From Actinomycetes bacterium (lineage in GTDB: Bacteria; Actinomycetota; Acidimicrobiia; Acidimicrobiales; SZUA-35), in contig JAJRQY010000056.1 in NCBI GenBank assembly GCA_024280015.1, positions 1-33,562 of the forward strand: a stretch of 33,562 nt of DNA. The letters are read 5' to 3'. The notes beneath the pieces were generated by a model, which was not told the origin of the DNA, searched no databases, and worked only from the letters and a program-made list of their open reading frames with translations. This document shows, in pieces, positions 24,189 to 32,089 of the stretch (the stretch's first letter is position 1; each line of letters begins with the position of its first letter). Both the position numbers and the translations under genes were made by a program.

Positions 24189-24596
24189 ATGACGTCTGAG
24201 TATGGTGAGTTCGCGCTCAAGAGCTTCCTCGACATGCGAATGGATGATGAAACATCCCTTGAGCCCGGAAGAGGAGTGGCCAGAATTGAGATCGGTCCCA
24301 ATCACCTCAACCCGAACGGAGTTGTCCACGGCGGGGTCATGTTCACCATGGTCGATACTGCCATGGGCAAGGCAACAATGAGTGTGTTGGACGAGGGCCA
24401 GTTCTGTGCATCGGTTGAGGTACAGCTGCGGTTCATTCGCCCAGTAGCTGAGGGGCCGATTGCGGCCACCGCGACCGTGCTCAAACGGGGCCGTTCCATT
24501 GTTCATCTGGAGGCTCAGGTCCTTGGGGCCGATGATCGTTTGATCGCTACCGCCAACGGCACCTTCACCGTCATCTCCTTCCAGCCACCAAGCTGA
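24189..24596 (+). CDS. PaaI-type hotdog-fold acyl-CoA thioesterase
   Basis: 135 residues. The ATG at 24189 follows the kinase stop by 4 bp, with GAGGA immediately upstream; an ATG at 24171 inside the kinase gene would add six residues. The hotdog core is clear: N-PNGVVHGGVMFTMVDTAMG (HGG motif with central helix), then ASVEVQLRFIRPV and ATATVLKRGRSIVHLEAQV strands. The catalytic Asp/Asn is expected in the DTAMG segment. The family hydrolyses aryl- or acyl-CoA thioesters and acts in the cytoplasm as a tetramer. The coupling with a histidine kinase is unusual and may simply be operon convenience. The acyl-CoA specificity is not readable. Confidence 0.88.
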   Translation: MTSEYGEFALKSFLDMRMDDETSLEPGRGVARIEIGPNHLNPNGVVHGGVMFTMVDTAMGKATMSVLDEGQFCASVEVQLRFIRPVAEGPIAATATVLKRGRSIVHLEAQVLGADDRLIATANGTFTVISFQPPS

Positions 24597-24643
24597 ACAG
24601 ACCTGACCCCCAAATGCCGCTGCTTTGCGTCAGACTGGGCTCC

Positions 24644-25747
24644 ATGACATGGCGCGGCGGGCAGAACTCGAGTCTTCTTCAACTCACGGCTGCCTTCGCC
24701 ATCGCGTCAATACTGGCAGCTGCCTGCACAGGACAGGCCGAGCAGACACCAGCCAGCGATGAGGGCACCGACAAGGCTGCTTCCTCTACGGTTTCCAGCT
24801 CTACGGTTTCGAGGCTGATAAGCACAACGACCCTCGAGAGGACACTGGGCCCCGCAGACCCCGAAGCCGAAGCTAAACCGACACCCGAGGAGCCAGGGCA
24901 GACCCCCAACCTGACTGCCTTCGCCACCACCGTTGGTGCCGAGACTGTGGTCGCTCAGGTGCAGTCAACACTGTACGTCTACCAGGATGGCCATCGATCC
25001 TCCCTACACCTTGGCCCTATGGTCTGGGCATGGTCCGATGGGGACTTCATCTATCAGACTTCCGCCGAGGGTGGCTTCACCTTCTTTTCCAGTGCCTCTC
25101 TCTTGAATGGCACCGTGGTCTGTGAAACCGATCTCCCAATGCATCACGCAACCGAACGCAACGACGGAACCTATGTCATGGCCGTGACCGAACAAGAGGC
25201 AGTCACCTTCGACAATCTGGAGGGTCAAGACACATACCCCGTACCGGCATTCGCCGTTGATTGCCAGACGGGCGACAGCCAAGCAATCGACCCATTCATG
25301 ACCTATGGCATTGGTGAGACGGGCTACGGCTTCGTCAAACGAGTGGCGGGCCGAGAGTTCACCGGACTGGGCGACAACGAAGGCAACGCTGACATGGTGA
25401 ACGAACAGGACATCTCGTTGAACGGGGACGACTACGCCGGCTATCACACCTTCAGCCCCGATGGCTCCATGGTGGCCTACGGCGACTTCACCAACAGCGG
25501 AAGCCCTCACTACACAACCACGGTCAGAACGCGAGACACCAACTCGGGTGAATTGCTATGGGAGAAGAGGCTCGACATGGCCTTTTCTGGCCTTCATTTC
25601 TTCGACGACCATCTTCTGGTCGAACTCATTGATCCCGCAGAAGCCGGACTGATGCCCAGCGACTCGGTCGTTGTTCTTGACCGTTCGACCGGAGCCGAAG
25701 TTGTATCCGCCAGCCTCGACTTCGAGCTTCTCTATGTCGGCATGTAG
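24644..25747 (+). CDS. Lipoprotein with WD/TolB-like repeat fold, unknown function
   Basis: 367 residues from the ATG at 24644, which gives a typical 27-residue signal peptide ending in an LAAAC lipobox (Cys28). An ATG at 24614 would add ten residues. After the lipidated Cys comes a Ser/Thr/Pro/Glu-rich linker of about 70 residues, then a beta-rich domain with repeated strand pairs (YVYQDG, VWAWSDGDFIYQT, YHTFSPDGSMVAYGDF, VVVLDRSTGAEVV). These resemble six- or seven-bladed propellers of the TolB/PQQ type. It is presumably exposed outside the cytoplasmic membrane. I cannot assign a ligand. It is 17-47 bp downstream of the thioesterase on the same strand and next to another lipoprotein gene. 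Confidence 0.75.
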   Translation: MTWRGGQNSSLLQLTAAFAIASILAAACTGQAEQTPASDEGTDKAASSTVSSSTVSRLISTTTLERTLGPADPEAEAKPTPEEPGQTPNLTAFATTVGAETVVAQVQSTLYVYQDGHRSSLHLGPMVWAWSDGDFIYQTSAEGGFTFFSSASLLNGTVVCETDLPMHHATERNDGTYVMAVTEQEAVTFDNLEGQDTYPVPAFAVDCQTGDSQAIDPFMTYGIGETGYGFVKRVAGREFTGLGDNEGNADMVNEQDISLNGDDYAGYHTFSPDGSMVAYGDFTNSGSPHYTTTVRTRDTNSGELLWEKRLDMAFSGLHFFDDHLLVELIDPAEAGLMPSDSVVVLDRSTGAEVVSASLDFELLYVGM

Positions 25748-25835
25748 CGTCATGGTCCACTCACGCTCAAATTGAGAACACTTATGCACCAGCATGCGTC
25801 GCCGACAAGAAACCCAACCAATTAGCGAGGGAACC

Positions 25836-26747
25836 GTGACAACAGAGACCGCGACAGCAGAGGCCGTGTCAATACATACTGCGACAGGCCATCCCAAGCC
25901 GAGGCGAAAGCGACGACTTGCCCTGCTCCTTGCCCTGTCAATGACAACCGCCGCATGTGGATCCTCAACGGCATCTCTCGACGAGACACCAGAATCCTCC
26001 GAGTCCGATGTCGGTTCCGAACTTGAAACCTCGGCTACTACCGATGGCGGGTTATCGTCTGAGTCAACAGAAAGCTCAACTACATCAACAGAGGCGACCG
26101 AGTCAACAACCACTACGGCCTCGACTGCACCCGAAGAAGTCGGCGAGGCGCTGGACTTCTTCCCACCAATCGGAACGGTGTTCTCGGTCGTTGGTGTTCG
26201 CTGGGACGATGATCTCAACTTCCGCTCGGCCCCAGGTACCTCAAATCCAGTGTTGGACAATGTCACATCCATCGATGTCGGCCACACCATTACTGGCCTC
26301 GGCCAAGCCTGGCAATTCACTGACTCCATCTGGTGGAAGGTCAACGTTGACGGAACCGAAGCTTGGGCCAGCCAGCGTTTTCTTGCCGCACCGGGACAGA
26401 CCGATGACATCTTTGACGAAGTTGCGGCTGAGCTTGGAGTTTTGAAAGCAGTCGACATGGAAGACCTAGCCGACATGGTCGCTGGCACGCGCCACGCCGG
26501 AGACCCCGCGCCTCGGGTCATCATCGTTGCAGAGCCTCTGGCGTTCGAAGGAGTCGGTGCGTTCATCACCATCGACATCCTCGACTTCGGTGACGACGCG
26601 CTCAAGGGAGAGCGGCTCGAGATCACGGCCGCGCTTGTTTACGAGGATGAGGAATCCGATGAGCCGATCGTGGATTTTGTGGTCCTAGAGGGTGTGCAGC
26701 GAACCATTCTTTGCGGACGCGGAGTCAGTGAGGGACTCTGTCTCTAA
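25836..26747 (+). CDS. SH3b-domain lipoprotein
   Basis: 303 residues from GTG at 25836, which has GAGGG 4-5 bases upstream; an ATG at 25794 would add 14 residues without a ribosome site. An unusually long n-region with RRKRR precedes the hydrophobic core and MTTAAC lipobox (Cys41). A Ser/Thr/Glu-rich linker of about 60 residues follows. An SH3b-like domain (about 117-185) has the signature LNFRSAPGT, then TITGLGQAWQ and WWKVNVDGTEAWAS, as in bacterial wall-binding SH3 modules. The C-terminal domain (190-303) is unrecognised and ends with CGRGVSEGLC, whose two Cys could form a disulfide. Probable role: envelope or peptidoglycan association. Its stop overlaps the convergent decarboxylase gene by 3 bp. 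Confidence 0.78.
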   Translation: MTTETATAEAVSIHTATGHPKPRRKRRLALLLALSMTTAACGSSTASLDETPESSESDVGSELETSATTDGGLSSESTESSTTSTEATESTTTTASTAPEEVGEALDFFPPIGTVFSVVGVRWDDDLNFRSAPGTSNPVLDNVTSIDVGHTITGLGQAWQFTDSIWWKVNVDGTEAWASQRFLAAPGQTDDIFDEVAAELGVLKAVDMEDLADMVAGTRHAGDPAPRVIIVAEPLAFEGVGAFITIDILDFGDDALKGERLEITAALVYEDEESDEPIVDFVVLEGVQRTILCGRGVSEGLCL

Positions 26748-28129
26748 GGGATCTCGTCATCTGACTCGACTGGACTTGGGGCCGACCCAATCAGTTCGAG
26801 GACCGCGTCCAGGTCATCGTCCTTAGTACGGGGACTAAGAAACGCCAGACGAAGCACAAACTTGCCGTGGATCTCACTGCTGGACAAGAACACACGACCG
26901 CTGTTGTTGATGTAGTCGAAGAGGAACTTGCTGTCCGCATCGCCGTGGATTGATTGGAAGACGACCACACTCAGATCGGGTTGACCAACGGTCCGGATCC
27001 GTTCCAGCTGGTCCAGTTCTCGCTGGGCGCGCTCGGCCAAGTTGAGCATTCGGTCCAGCTCGGAGCGGAAGGCCCCGACCCCGTGCAAATGCAAACCAAG
27101 CCACACCGGTAGACCGCGGAACGGGCGGGTTAGTTCTGGGCCCAGGGCGAAGAAGTGGGGCAGTCCTTCGACATCAACGACGTCTTGCATGTAGGACCCA
27201 ACCCCAGCATTGGCCTCCACCAGCGTGTCCCCATCCTTCACTAGAAGGCCGCCAATACCAAAGGGCATAAAGAGGCTCTTGTGGGCATCAATGGTGATCG
27301 AATCGAACTGCTCAATCCCACCAAGCCGAGCCCTGCCCCGCTCGGTCAGCTGGAAGAATCCTCCGTAGGCGGCATCGGCATGACTCCACGCCCCGTGCGC
27401 GGCCGCAATGTCGACGACTTCTTGCAGGGGATCAATGGTTCCCGAGTCAGTTGTTCCGGCCGAGGCGACAATGGCCAATGGTTTCAAGCCAGCGGCGAGG
27501 TCAGCCTCAATTGCTAACTCCAACTGATCAATGTCCATCCGCAGTTGTTGATCAGCACCAATAATCCGGACTCGGTCATCGGCAATGCCAGCCAGGCGGG
27601 CAGCCTTGTTCACCGAATGATGAGCCTGGACTGAGACATAGACGACACCGTCTCTGAAGTCATTCCCGAACCGGGTTCTGGCGGCAACGATGGCGGTCAG
27701 ATTGGCTATCGAACCACCAGATAGGAGAACACCTGCCGCCTTTGGACCCAAGCCGAAGAGCTTCAGAATCCAGTCGATAACCCCCTGCTCAATGGCCACC
27801 GCTCCCGTGCTGGCATGGTTACCGCCGGTATAGCGATTCAATCCGGCGGCAATGAACTCGCCAACTGCGCCGCTATAGATTCCACAATTGGGGATGTACC
27901 CGAGAAAAGACCCCGCCGCCGAATCAGCACCGACGTTGCTGGCCTCGGCAATCGTGGCCAGGAGCCCATCGAGCGGCAATCCATCTTCAGGCGGCGCCTG
28001 GCGAAATCGACTGAGAGTCGCCGAATCCGCCATCGGGTAGGAGGCCGGAGCGTCGGGCAGAGACGAAAGAAACTCATCAAGAAAGCGGACAGCTTCTTGA
28101 CCAAGGTCAACACGCTGTTCACTGGTCAT
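26744..28129 (-). CDS. PLP-dependent group II amino-acid decarboxylase family protein
   Basis: 461 residues from the ATG at 28129; reading is open to 28318, but the extra 63 residues do not resemble the family. Group II (DDC/GAD/AADC-type) signatures: LLSGGSIANLTAIVAAR (cofactor phosphate site), AHHSVNKAARLAG (the ring-stacking His), GTTDSGTIDPL, HADAAYGGFF (Asp252, pyridine nitrogen) and TIDAHKSLFMPFG with Schiff-base Lys284. Such enzymes decarboxylate aromatic or acidic amino acids, or act as aldehyde synthases. The substrate-loop sequence does not match textbook tryptophan, tyrosine or glutamate enzymes closely enough to choose. It is divergent from the molybdenum-hydroxylase operon across a 212-bp regulatory interval, so a shared pathway is possible. 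Confidence 0.88.
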   Translation of the reverse strand: MTSEQRVDLGQEAVRFLDEFLSSLPDAPASYPMADSATLSRFRQAPPEDGLPLDGLLATIAEASNVGADSAAGSFLGYIPNCGIYSGAVGEFIAAGLNRYTGGNHASTGAVAIEQGVIDWILKLFGLGPKAAGVLLSGGSIANLTAIVAARTRFGNDFRDGVVYVSVQAHHSVNKAARLAGIADDRVRIIGADQQLRMDIDQLELAIEADLAAGLKPLAIVASAGTTDSGTIDPLQEVVDIAAAHGAWSHADAAYGGFFQLTERGRARLGGIEQFDSITIDAHKSLFMPFGIGGLLVKDGDTLVEANAGVGSYMQDVVDVEGLPHFFALGPELTRPFRGLPVWLGLHLHGVGAFRSELDRMLNLAERAQRELDQLERIRTVGQPDLSVVVFQSIHGDADSKFLFDYINNSGRVFLSSSEIHGKFVLRLAFLSPRTKDDDLDAVLELIGSAPSPVESDDEIP

Positions 28130-28241
28130 TTCCAAGGAAAGATCGTTCACTGGGCGACTGTACCGGTCAGTCGAATCGGTGGCAGGATCCGTTGCTGAAA
28201 TACAGCACCAATATTCATGACAGGATCCAGTACTTCGGTCA

Positions 28242-28289
28242 GCAATCTGAAACACTGGCAATCTCGCATACTGGCAATCTGGAAACAAT
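28242..28289. promoter_or_regulatory. Three 16-bp direct repeats in the decarboxylase / Mo-hydroxylase divergent interval
   Basis: GCAATCT begins at 28242, 28258 and 28274, exactly 16 bp apart. The spacer between copies ends in A-ACTG in the first two units. The array lies 53 bp before the plus-strand hydroxylase ATG and about 113 bp from the minus-strand decarboxylase ATG. Regular spacing of an identical heptamer suggests repeated binding sites (iterons) for a regulator, which is not encoded next to it. Confidence 0.55.
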
Positions 28290-28341
28290 GCTGACTCGGC
28301 CGGACCGCTGAGCATCAATACGGCGAAAAGAGGAACGAATC

Positions 28342-30621
28342 ATGACGACGACTGAGATACCCCGCTTCGTCCGAGCCGATGGCCCGGACAAGGTGACGGG
28401 TTCTGGGCGCTACACCGCCGACCTGACCCTCACTGGCATGCTGGCTGCCAAGTTCAAGTATTCAGGTATCTCCCACGGGCGAATCACCAGGCTGGACGTG
28501 ACGGCGGCCAGGGAAATGGCTGGCGTGCTTGCCGTCCTGACCGATGCCGACGTACCAGACGTTCACTACGACCCGCAGATCAAGGACCGGACCTTGTTCG
28601 CCCGCGACATCGTGCGCTTTGAGGGTGAGATCGTGGCCGCTGTTGCCGCTCTCACACCCGAGATTGCCGAAGCCGCCGTCGCCGCCATCATTGTTGAGTA
28701 CGAAGAACTCACTCCCATCCTCGATCCGGAAGCGGCCATGGACAAAAGCTCTCCTCTGGTGCATGAGGATTGGGAATCCTACGAAGCAGGAAGTTGGCTG
28801 GTCCGGTCGGGCAACACTGCCTCGTTCTCATCCTTGGAGCGTGGTGACGTTGATGCTGGCCTCGCCGAAGCTGACCAGATTATCTCCAGTCGCTATGTTG
28901 CCGATGGGTCTCACGCTGCGCCAATCGAGCCTCGGGCCGTTGTGGCCCAGTGGGAAGGTAACAAGGTCACCATCTGGACCTCGACCCAGGTTCCCTTCGA
29001 TGCTCGAGCCGGAGTGTGCGAAACCCTGCAACTGCCAACCAACCGGGTCCGGGTCATCGTGCCTCATCTCGGTGGCGGTTTTGGCGGCAAGTGCGGCTTC
29101 CACTTCGAGGCCCACGTTGCTGCCCTTGCCAGAACAGCCGGGCGCCCGGTGCGATTGGTCTTCAGCCGCGAAGAAGAGTTCACCATCCCTGACCGTCGCC
29201 GTGAAGGAATCGTGGTTGAACTCACCACCGGCGTACGCAAGGACGGGTCCATCACTGCCCGCAAAGCCAATGTCGTTATCGACTGCGGGGCCTACATTGC
29301 CGACACCGCCTTCTTCCCTCAACTAGCGGCAATGCACGCGGTTGGGCCATACCTAGTCCCCAACCTGATGGTCGAATCCCAGATCGTCTACACCAATCAT
29401 CAGCCATCCGGATCGGTTCGGGCCCCCACTGCACCTCAGGTTTGTTGGGCCCTGGAGTCACACATTGACGAGGTGGCCAAAGCAATCAACATGGACCCCG
29501 TCAAGTTCCGACTCAAGAACGCCGTCGACACCGGCATGGTCGGGCCCCTCGGTCAAACCTATGAAGAGATCGGCCTACGACGCTGCATCCAGCAAGCAAC
29601 CGAAGCCGCCGGTTACGGACAAGAGCTACCGGAGAACGAAGCAATTGGTGTTGCCATTGGTTGGTGGCCAAGCTTCGCTTCGGCGTCTGGCTCCTACGTG
29701 AAGCTTGATGATGACGGTGCAGGCCAGATCATCACCGGCGCCCAAGAATGCGGCACCGGCGCGGTCATGACCCTGCGCCAATTGGCTGCTGACGAACTCG
29801 GCATGAAACCCGAAGACTTCGAGATCATCTACCAGGACACCGCCACTGGCCCCTATGACATGGGGGCCACCGGTTCCCAAACCCTGCTCAACAACGGCCG
29901 AGCAGTGGTCGAGGCTTCACAACAAATCGCCGAGCAACTACGGGAGCTGGCCGCTGACCGCTTGGAAGCTGCGCCGGCCGACATTGTGCTGGCTGATGGC
30001 AAGGCTCAGGTTGCGGGCTCGCCGGAGTCTGCAGTACCCCTTTCCAAACTGGCCGCCATCGCCGGAAGCGGCAAGTTGCTGCTGGGCCACGGCTCTGGTT
30101 CTCCCCCAGTAGCCCCACCCATTGTTGGAGCGAATTGCGTCGGCGATCAGGGCATGGCGTCGTGGGTCGGCCCACAATTCTCTTGCCACGCCGTTCGGCT
30201 TCGATTGGATCCGGAAACGGGAGTCACCCGAGTCATTAGTGTGCATGCCGATCACGACTCTGGAACCATCATCAACCCGATGGGGGCGCATGGCCAGGTC
30301 GAAGGAGCCATCATCATGGGCATTGGCCAGGCCCTGACCGAGGGCACTCGATATGACGAGACCGGCAAGCAGATGAACACGAGCTTGCTGGAATACAAGC
30401 TGCAAACCGCAGCCGACTCCCCTTCCATCCACACCCAGTTCGTTGAAGTCTTCACCGAGAATGCTGGACCCCATGGGGCGAAGGGGCTGGCGGAGGCACC
30501 GAACATCGCCACCGCTGCCGCGGTCGCCAACGGACTGGCCAAGCTGATTGGATCACCGATGAGACAGCTACCAATGACGGCCGAACGAGTATGGGACACG
30601 ATCTCTGAAGGCGGGTCGTGA
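28342..30621 (+). CDS. Xanthine-dehydrogenase-family molybdopterin-binding (large) subunit
   Basis: A 759-residue Mo subunit. The start ATG at 28342 has GAGGAA 6 bases upstream. The N-terminal Ald_Xan_dh_C-type domain (about 15-130) is followed by the molybdopterin domain: GGGFGGK (244-250), the substrate-side loop GSVRAPTAPQ (about 357-366), TGAQECGTGA, MGATGSQT, and the catalytic Glu718 in KGLAEAP. Where CoxL of CO dehydrogenase carries AYRCSFR, this protein has SVRAPTAPQ. CO oxidation is therefore not supported; hydroxylation of an aldehyde, N-heterocycle or aromatic CoA ester is more likely. It is first in a tight operon with FAD and 2Fe-2S subunits; gene order L-M-S differs from the classical cox M-S-L order. 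Confidence 0.93.
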   Translation: MTTTEIPRFVRADGPDKVTGSGRYTADLTLTGMLAAKFKYSGISHGRITRLDVTAAREMAGVLAVLTDADVPDVHYDPQIKDRTLFARDIVRFEGEIVAAVAALTPEIAEAAVAAIIVEYEELTPILDPEAAMDKSSPLVHEDWESYEAGSWLVRSGNTASFSSLERGDVDAGLAEADQIISSRYVADGSHAAPIEPRAVVAQWEGNKVTIWTSTQVPFDARAGVCETLQLPTNRVRVIVPHLGGGFGGKCGFHFEAHVAALARTAGRPVRLVFSREEEFTIPDRRREGIVVELTTGVRKDGSITARKANVVIDCGAYIADTAFFPQLAAMHAVGPYLVPNLMVESQIVYTNHQPSGSVRAPTAPQVCWALESHIDEVAKAINMDPVKFRLKNAVDTGMVGPLGQTYEEIGLRRCIQQATEAAGYGQELPENEAIGVAIGWWPSFASASGSYVKLDDDGAGQIITGAQECGTGAVMTLRQLAADELGMKPEDFEIIYQDTATGPYDMGATGSQTLLNNGRAVVEASQQIAEQLRELAADRLEAAPADIVLADGKAQVAGSPESAVPLSKLAAIAGSGKLLLGHGSGSPPVAPPIVGANCVGDQGMASWVGPQFSCHAVRLRLDPETGVTRVISVHADHDSGTIINPMGAHGQVEGAIIMGIGQALTEGTRYDETGKQMNTSLLEYKLQTAADSPSIHTQFVEVFTENAGPHGAKGLAEAPNIATAAAVANGLAKLIGSPMRQLPMTAERVWDTISEGGS

Positions 30622-31583
30622 GAATGACGACTCATCTACTGGTCGCGACCACTCTTGACGAAGCCTTGGCAGCCATGGCCAACGGTGCTCGACCTATTGC
30701 CGGAGGTACCGATCTGGTGGTTGGCGCTCGAGTCGGAAAGGCCCCACTCCCTACCGAGTTAGTTGCCATCGACCGGCTTGATGAGCTGGACATCGTTGGA
30801 ATGGTTCCCGGCGGATCAGATGACCCAACACCGCTTCTCTTTGTTGGGGCCATGGTCAGCCACGCCACCATCATGAATCATCCACTACTTGCCGCCAGCT
30901 ACAGCGGCTTAGCTGATGCCAGTGCGTTGGTCGGTTCTCCCTCAACCCGCAATGTTGGCACCATCGGCGGAAACGTGATGAACGCATCACCGGCCATGGA
31001 TACCGGCGCACCATTGCTGGCGATGGGCGCAATGGCGGTGTTGCAGTCCGTGTCGGGGTCTCGAACTGTGCCGCTGGCTGAACTGTGGACCGGTCCGGGA
31101 ACCACATCTGCTGGGCCCGACGAGCTATGTGTCGCCATCCTGATTCCCCGGCGAATGGGGGAAGAAGGCAGTGCCTATGTACGGCTTGAATACCGCCGGG
31201 CTATGGAGATTGCCGTTGTTGGCGCCGGTGCTGCGGTGACCTTGAATGATGACGGCACGGTGGCCAAGGCTGCGGTTGCCCTCACCGCGGTTGGGCCCAC
31301 CATCTTGGCCTTGACGGGTTTGGAGGAACTCCTGATCGGTACTCCATTGGATGATTTATCATTGTCAGCAGTGGCAATGTTGGCCTCGGAGCAGGCCTCA
31401 CCAATTTCAGATCTTCGGGCCAGCGACAAGTACCGTCGCCACACCGTTGGCGTCATGGCAAAGAGGGCGCTGGAAGCAGCAGGAAGGCGGGCGGCCGGGG
31501 AGACGATCGCAATCCCGGTGAACCGAGCCGAAGGCATCGGGGCGGCACGAAACGCGGCGGCACAAAACGGAGCGGCGAAATGA
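30618..31583 (+). CDS. FAD-binding (medium) subunit of the molybdenum hydroxylase
   Basis: 321 residues from GTG at 30618, overlapping the large-subunit stop by 4 bp (GTGA); an ATG at 30624 is an equally good start. FAD motifs are clear: PIAGGTDLVVGAR (about 26-38, pyrophosphate loop) and TRNVGTIGGNVMNASPAMDT (about 112-131, the second FAD loop). A CO_deh_flav_C domain (about 190-295) with YRRAMEIAVVGAGAAV follows. It passes electrons from the 2Fe-2S centres to the final acceptor. The C-terminal tail is a 3x5-residue Ala/Asn-rich repeat encoded by 15-bp tandem units, beyond the normal domain end. Confidence 0.92.
   Translation: MRMTTHLLVATTLDEALAAMANGARPIAGGTDLVVGARVGKAPLPTELVAIDRLDELDIVGMVPGGSDDPTPLLFVGAMVSHATIMNHPLLAASYSGLADASALVGSPSTRNVGTIGGNVMNASPAMDTGAPLLAMGAMAVLQSVSGSRTVPLAELWTGPGTTSAGPDELCVAILIPRRMGEEGSAYVRLEYRRAMEIAVVGAGAAVTLNDDGTVAKAAVALTAVGPTILALTGLEELLIGTPLDDLSLSAVAMLASEQASPISDLRASDKYRRHTVGVMAKRALEAAGRRAAGETIAIPVNRAEGIGAARNAAAQNGAAK
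31539..31583 (+). repeat. Three degenerate 15-bp tandem repeats at the FAD-subunit C-terminus
   Basis: Units 31539-31553, 31554-31568 and 31569-31583 share G-GGCGGCAC-AAAC; the third is diverged and ends in the stop codon. They encode GAARN, AAAQN and GAAK. The last unit contains the ATGA overlap with the 2Fe-2S subunit gene. Confidence 0.85.
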
Positions 31584-32089
31584 GCAATCAAGAAACGAGC
31601 AAGAGCGTGTTCCTGAACGTGAATGGGGTCAGCTATCCCGTGACCATCGATGGTGGACGCAATCTCTTGAGCGTCTTACGTGGCGAGATCGGCCTCACCG
31701 GAACCAAGGAAGGTTGTGATGATTGTGAGTGCGGGGCCTGCATGGTCTTGGTGGATGGCCAACCGGTCAACTCCTGCTCCTACCTAGCGGCGCAAACTCA
31801 GGGCCGAGAGATCACAACCATCGAAGGCGTCGCCCCCAGTCCAGAGGAAATGGATCCCCTGCAAACCAACATCTTGGAGGCCGGAGGAGTGCAATGTGGT
31901 TTCTGCACACCCGGAATGATCCTGTCGGCTAGGGCGCTGTTGGAACGGACCCCCCATCCCTCCGAGGAAGAGGTTCGAATCGGCCTCTCCGGCAATCTCT
32001 GTCGCTGTACCGGCTACGCCAGAATCGTCGAGGCCGTGCAACGAACGGCAGCGGGAGCGAAAACGGCCACGGGAGATACAGGCCAATGA
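31580..32089 (+). CDS. 2Fe-2S (small) subunit of the molybdenum hydroxylase
   Basis: 169 residues. The plant-type ferredoxin domain holds the first cluster with C46-x4-C51-x2-C54 and C66. An extra Cys49 lies inside the loop (GCDDCECGAC) where relatives usually have Gly, Glu or Gln. The helical domain holds the second cluster (CGFCTPG and CRCTGY). The ATG at 31580 overlaps the FAD-subunit stop (ATGA) and has no need of its own ribosome site. The C-terminal Ala/Thr/Gly tail is again repeat-like. It relays electrons between Mo and FAD. Its stop overlaps the AlaX start by 4 bp. Confidence 0.93.
   Translation: MSNQETSKSVFLNVNGVSYPVTIDGGRNLLSVLRGEIGLTGTKEGCDDCECGACMVLVDGQPVNSCSYLAAQTQGREITTIEGVAPSPEEMDPLQTNILEAGGVQCGFCTPGMILSARALLERTPHPSEEEVRIGLSGNLCRCTGYARIVEAVQRTAAGAKTATGDTGQ

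Noticed and set aside
28342-32089. Aerobic CO dehydrogenase (coxLMS)
   Set aside because: The large subunit lacks the AYRCSFR active-site loop and the gene order is L-M-S, so only the broader xanthine-dehydrogenase family is supported.
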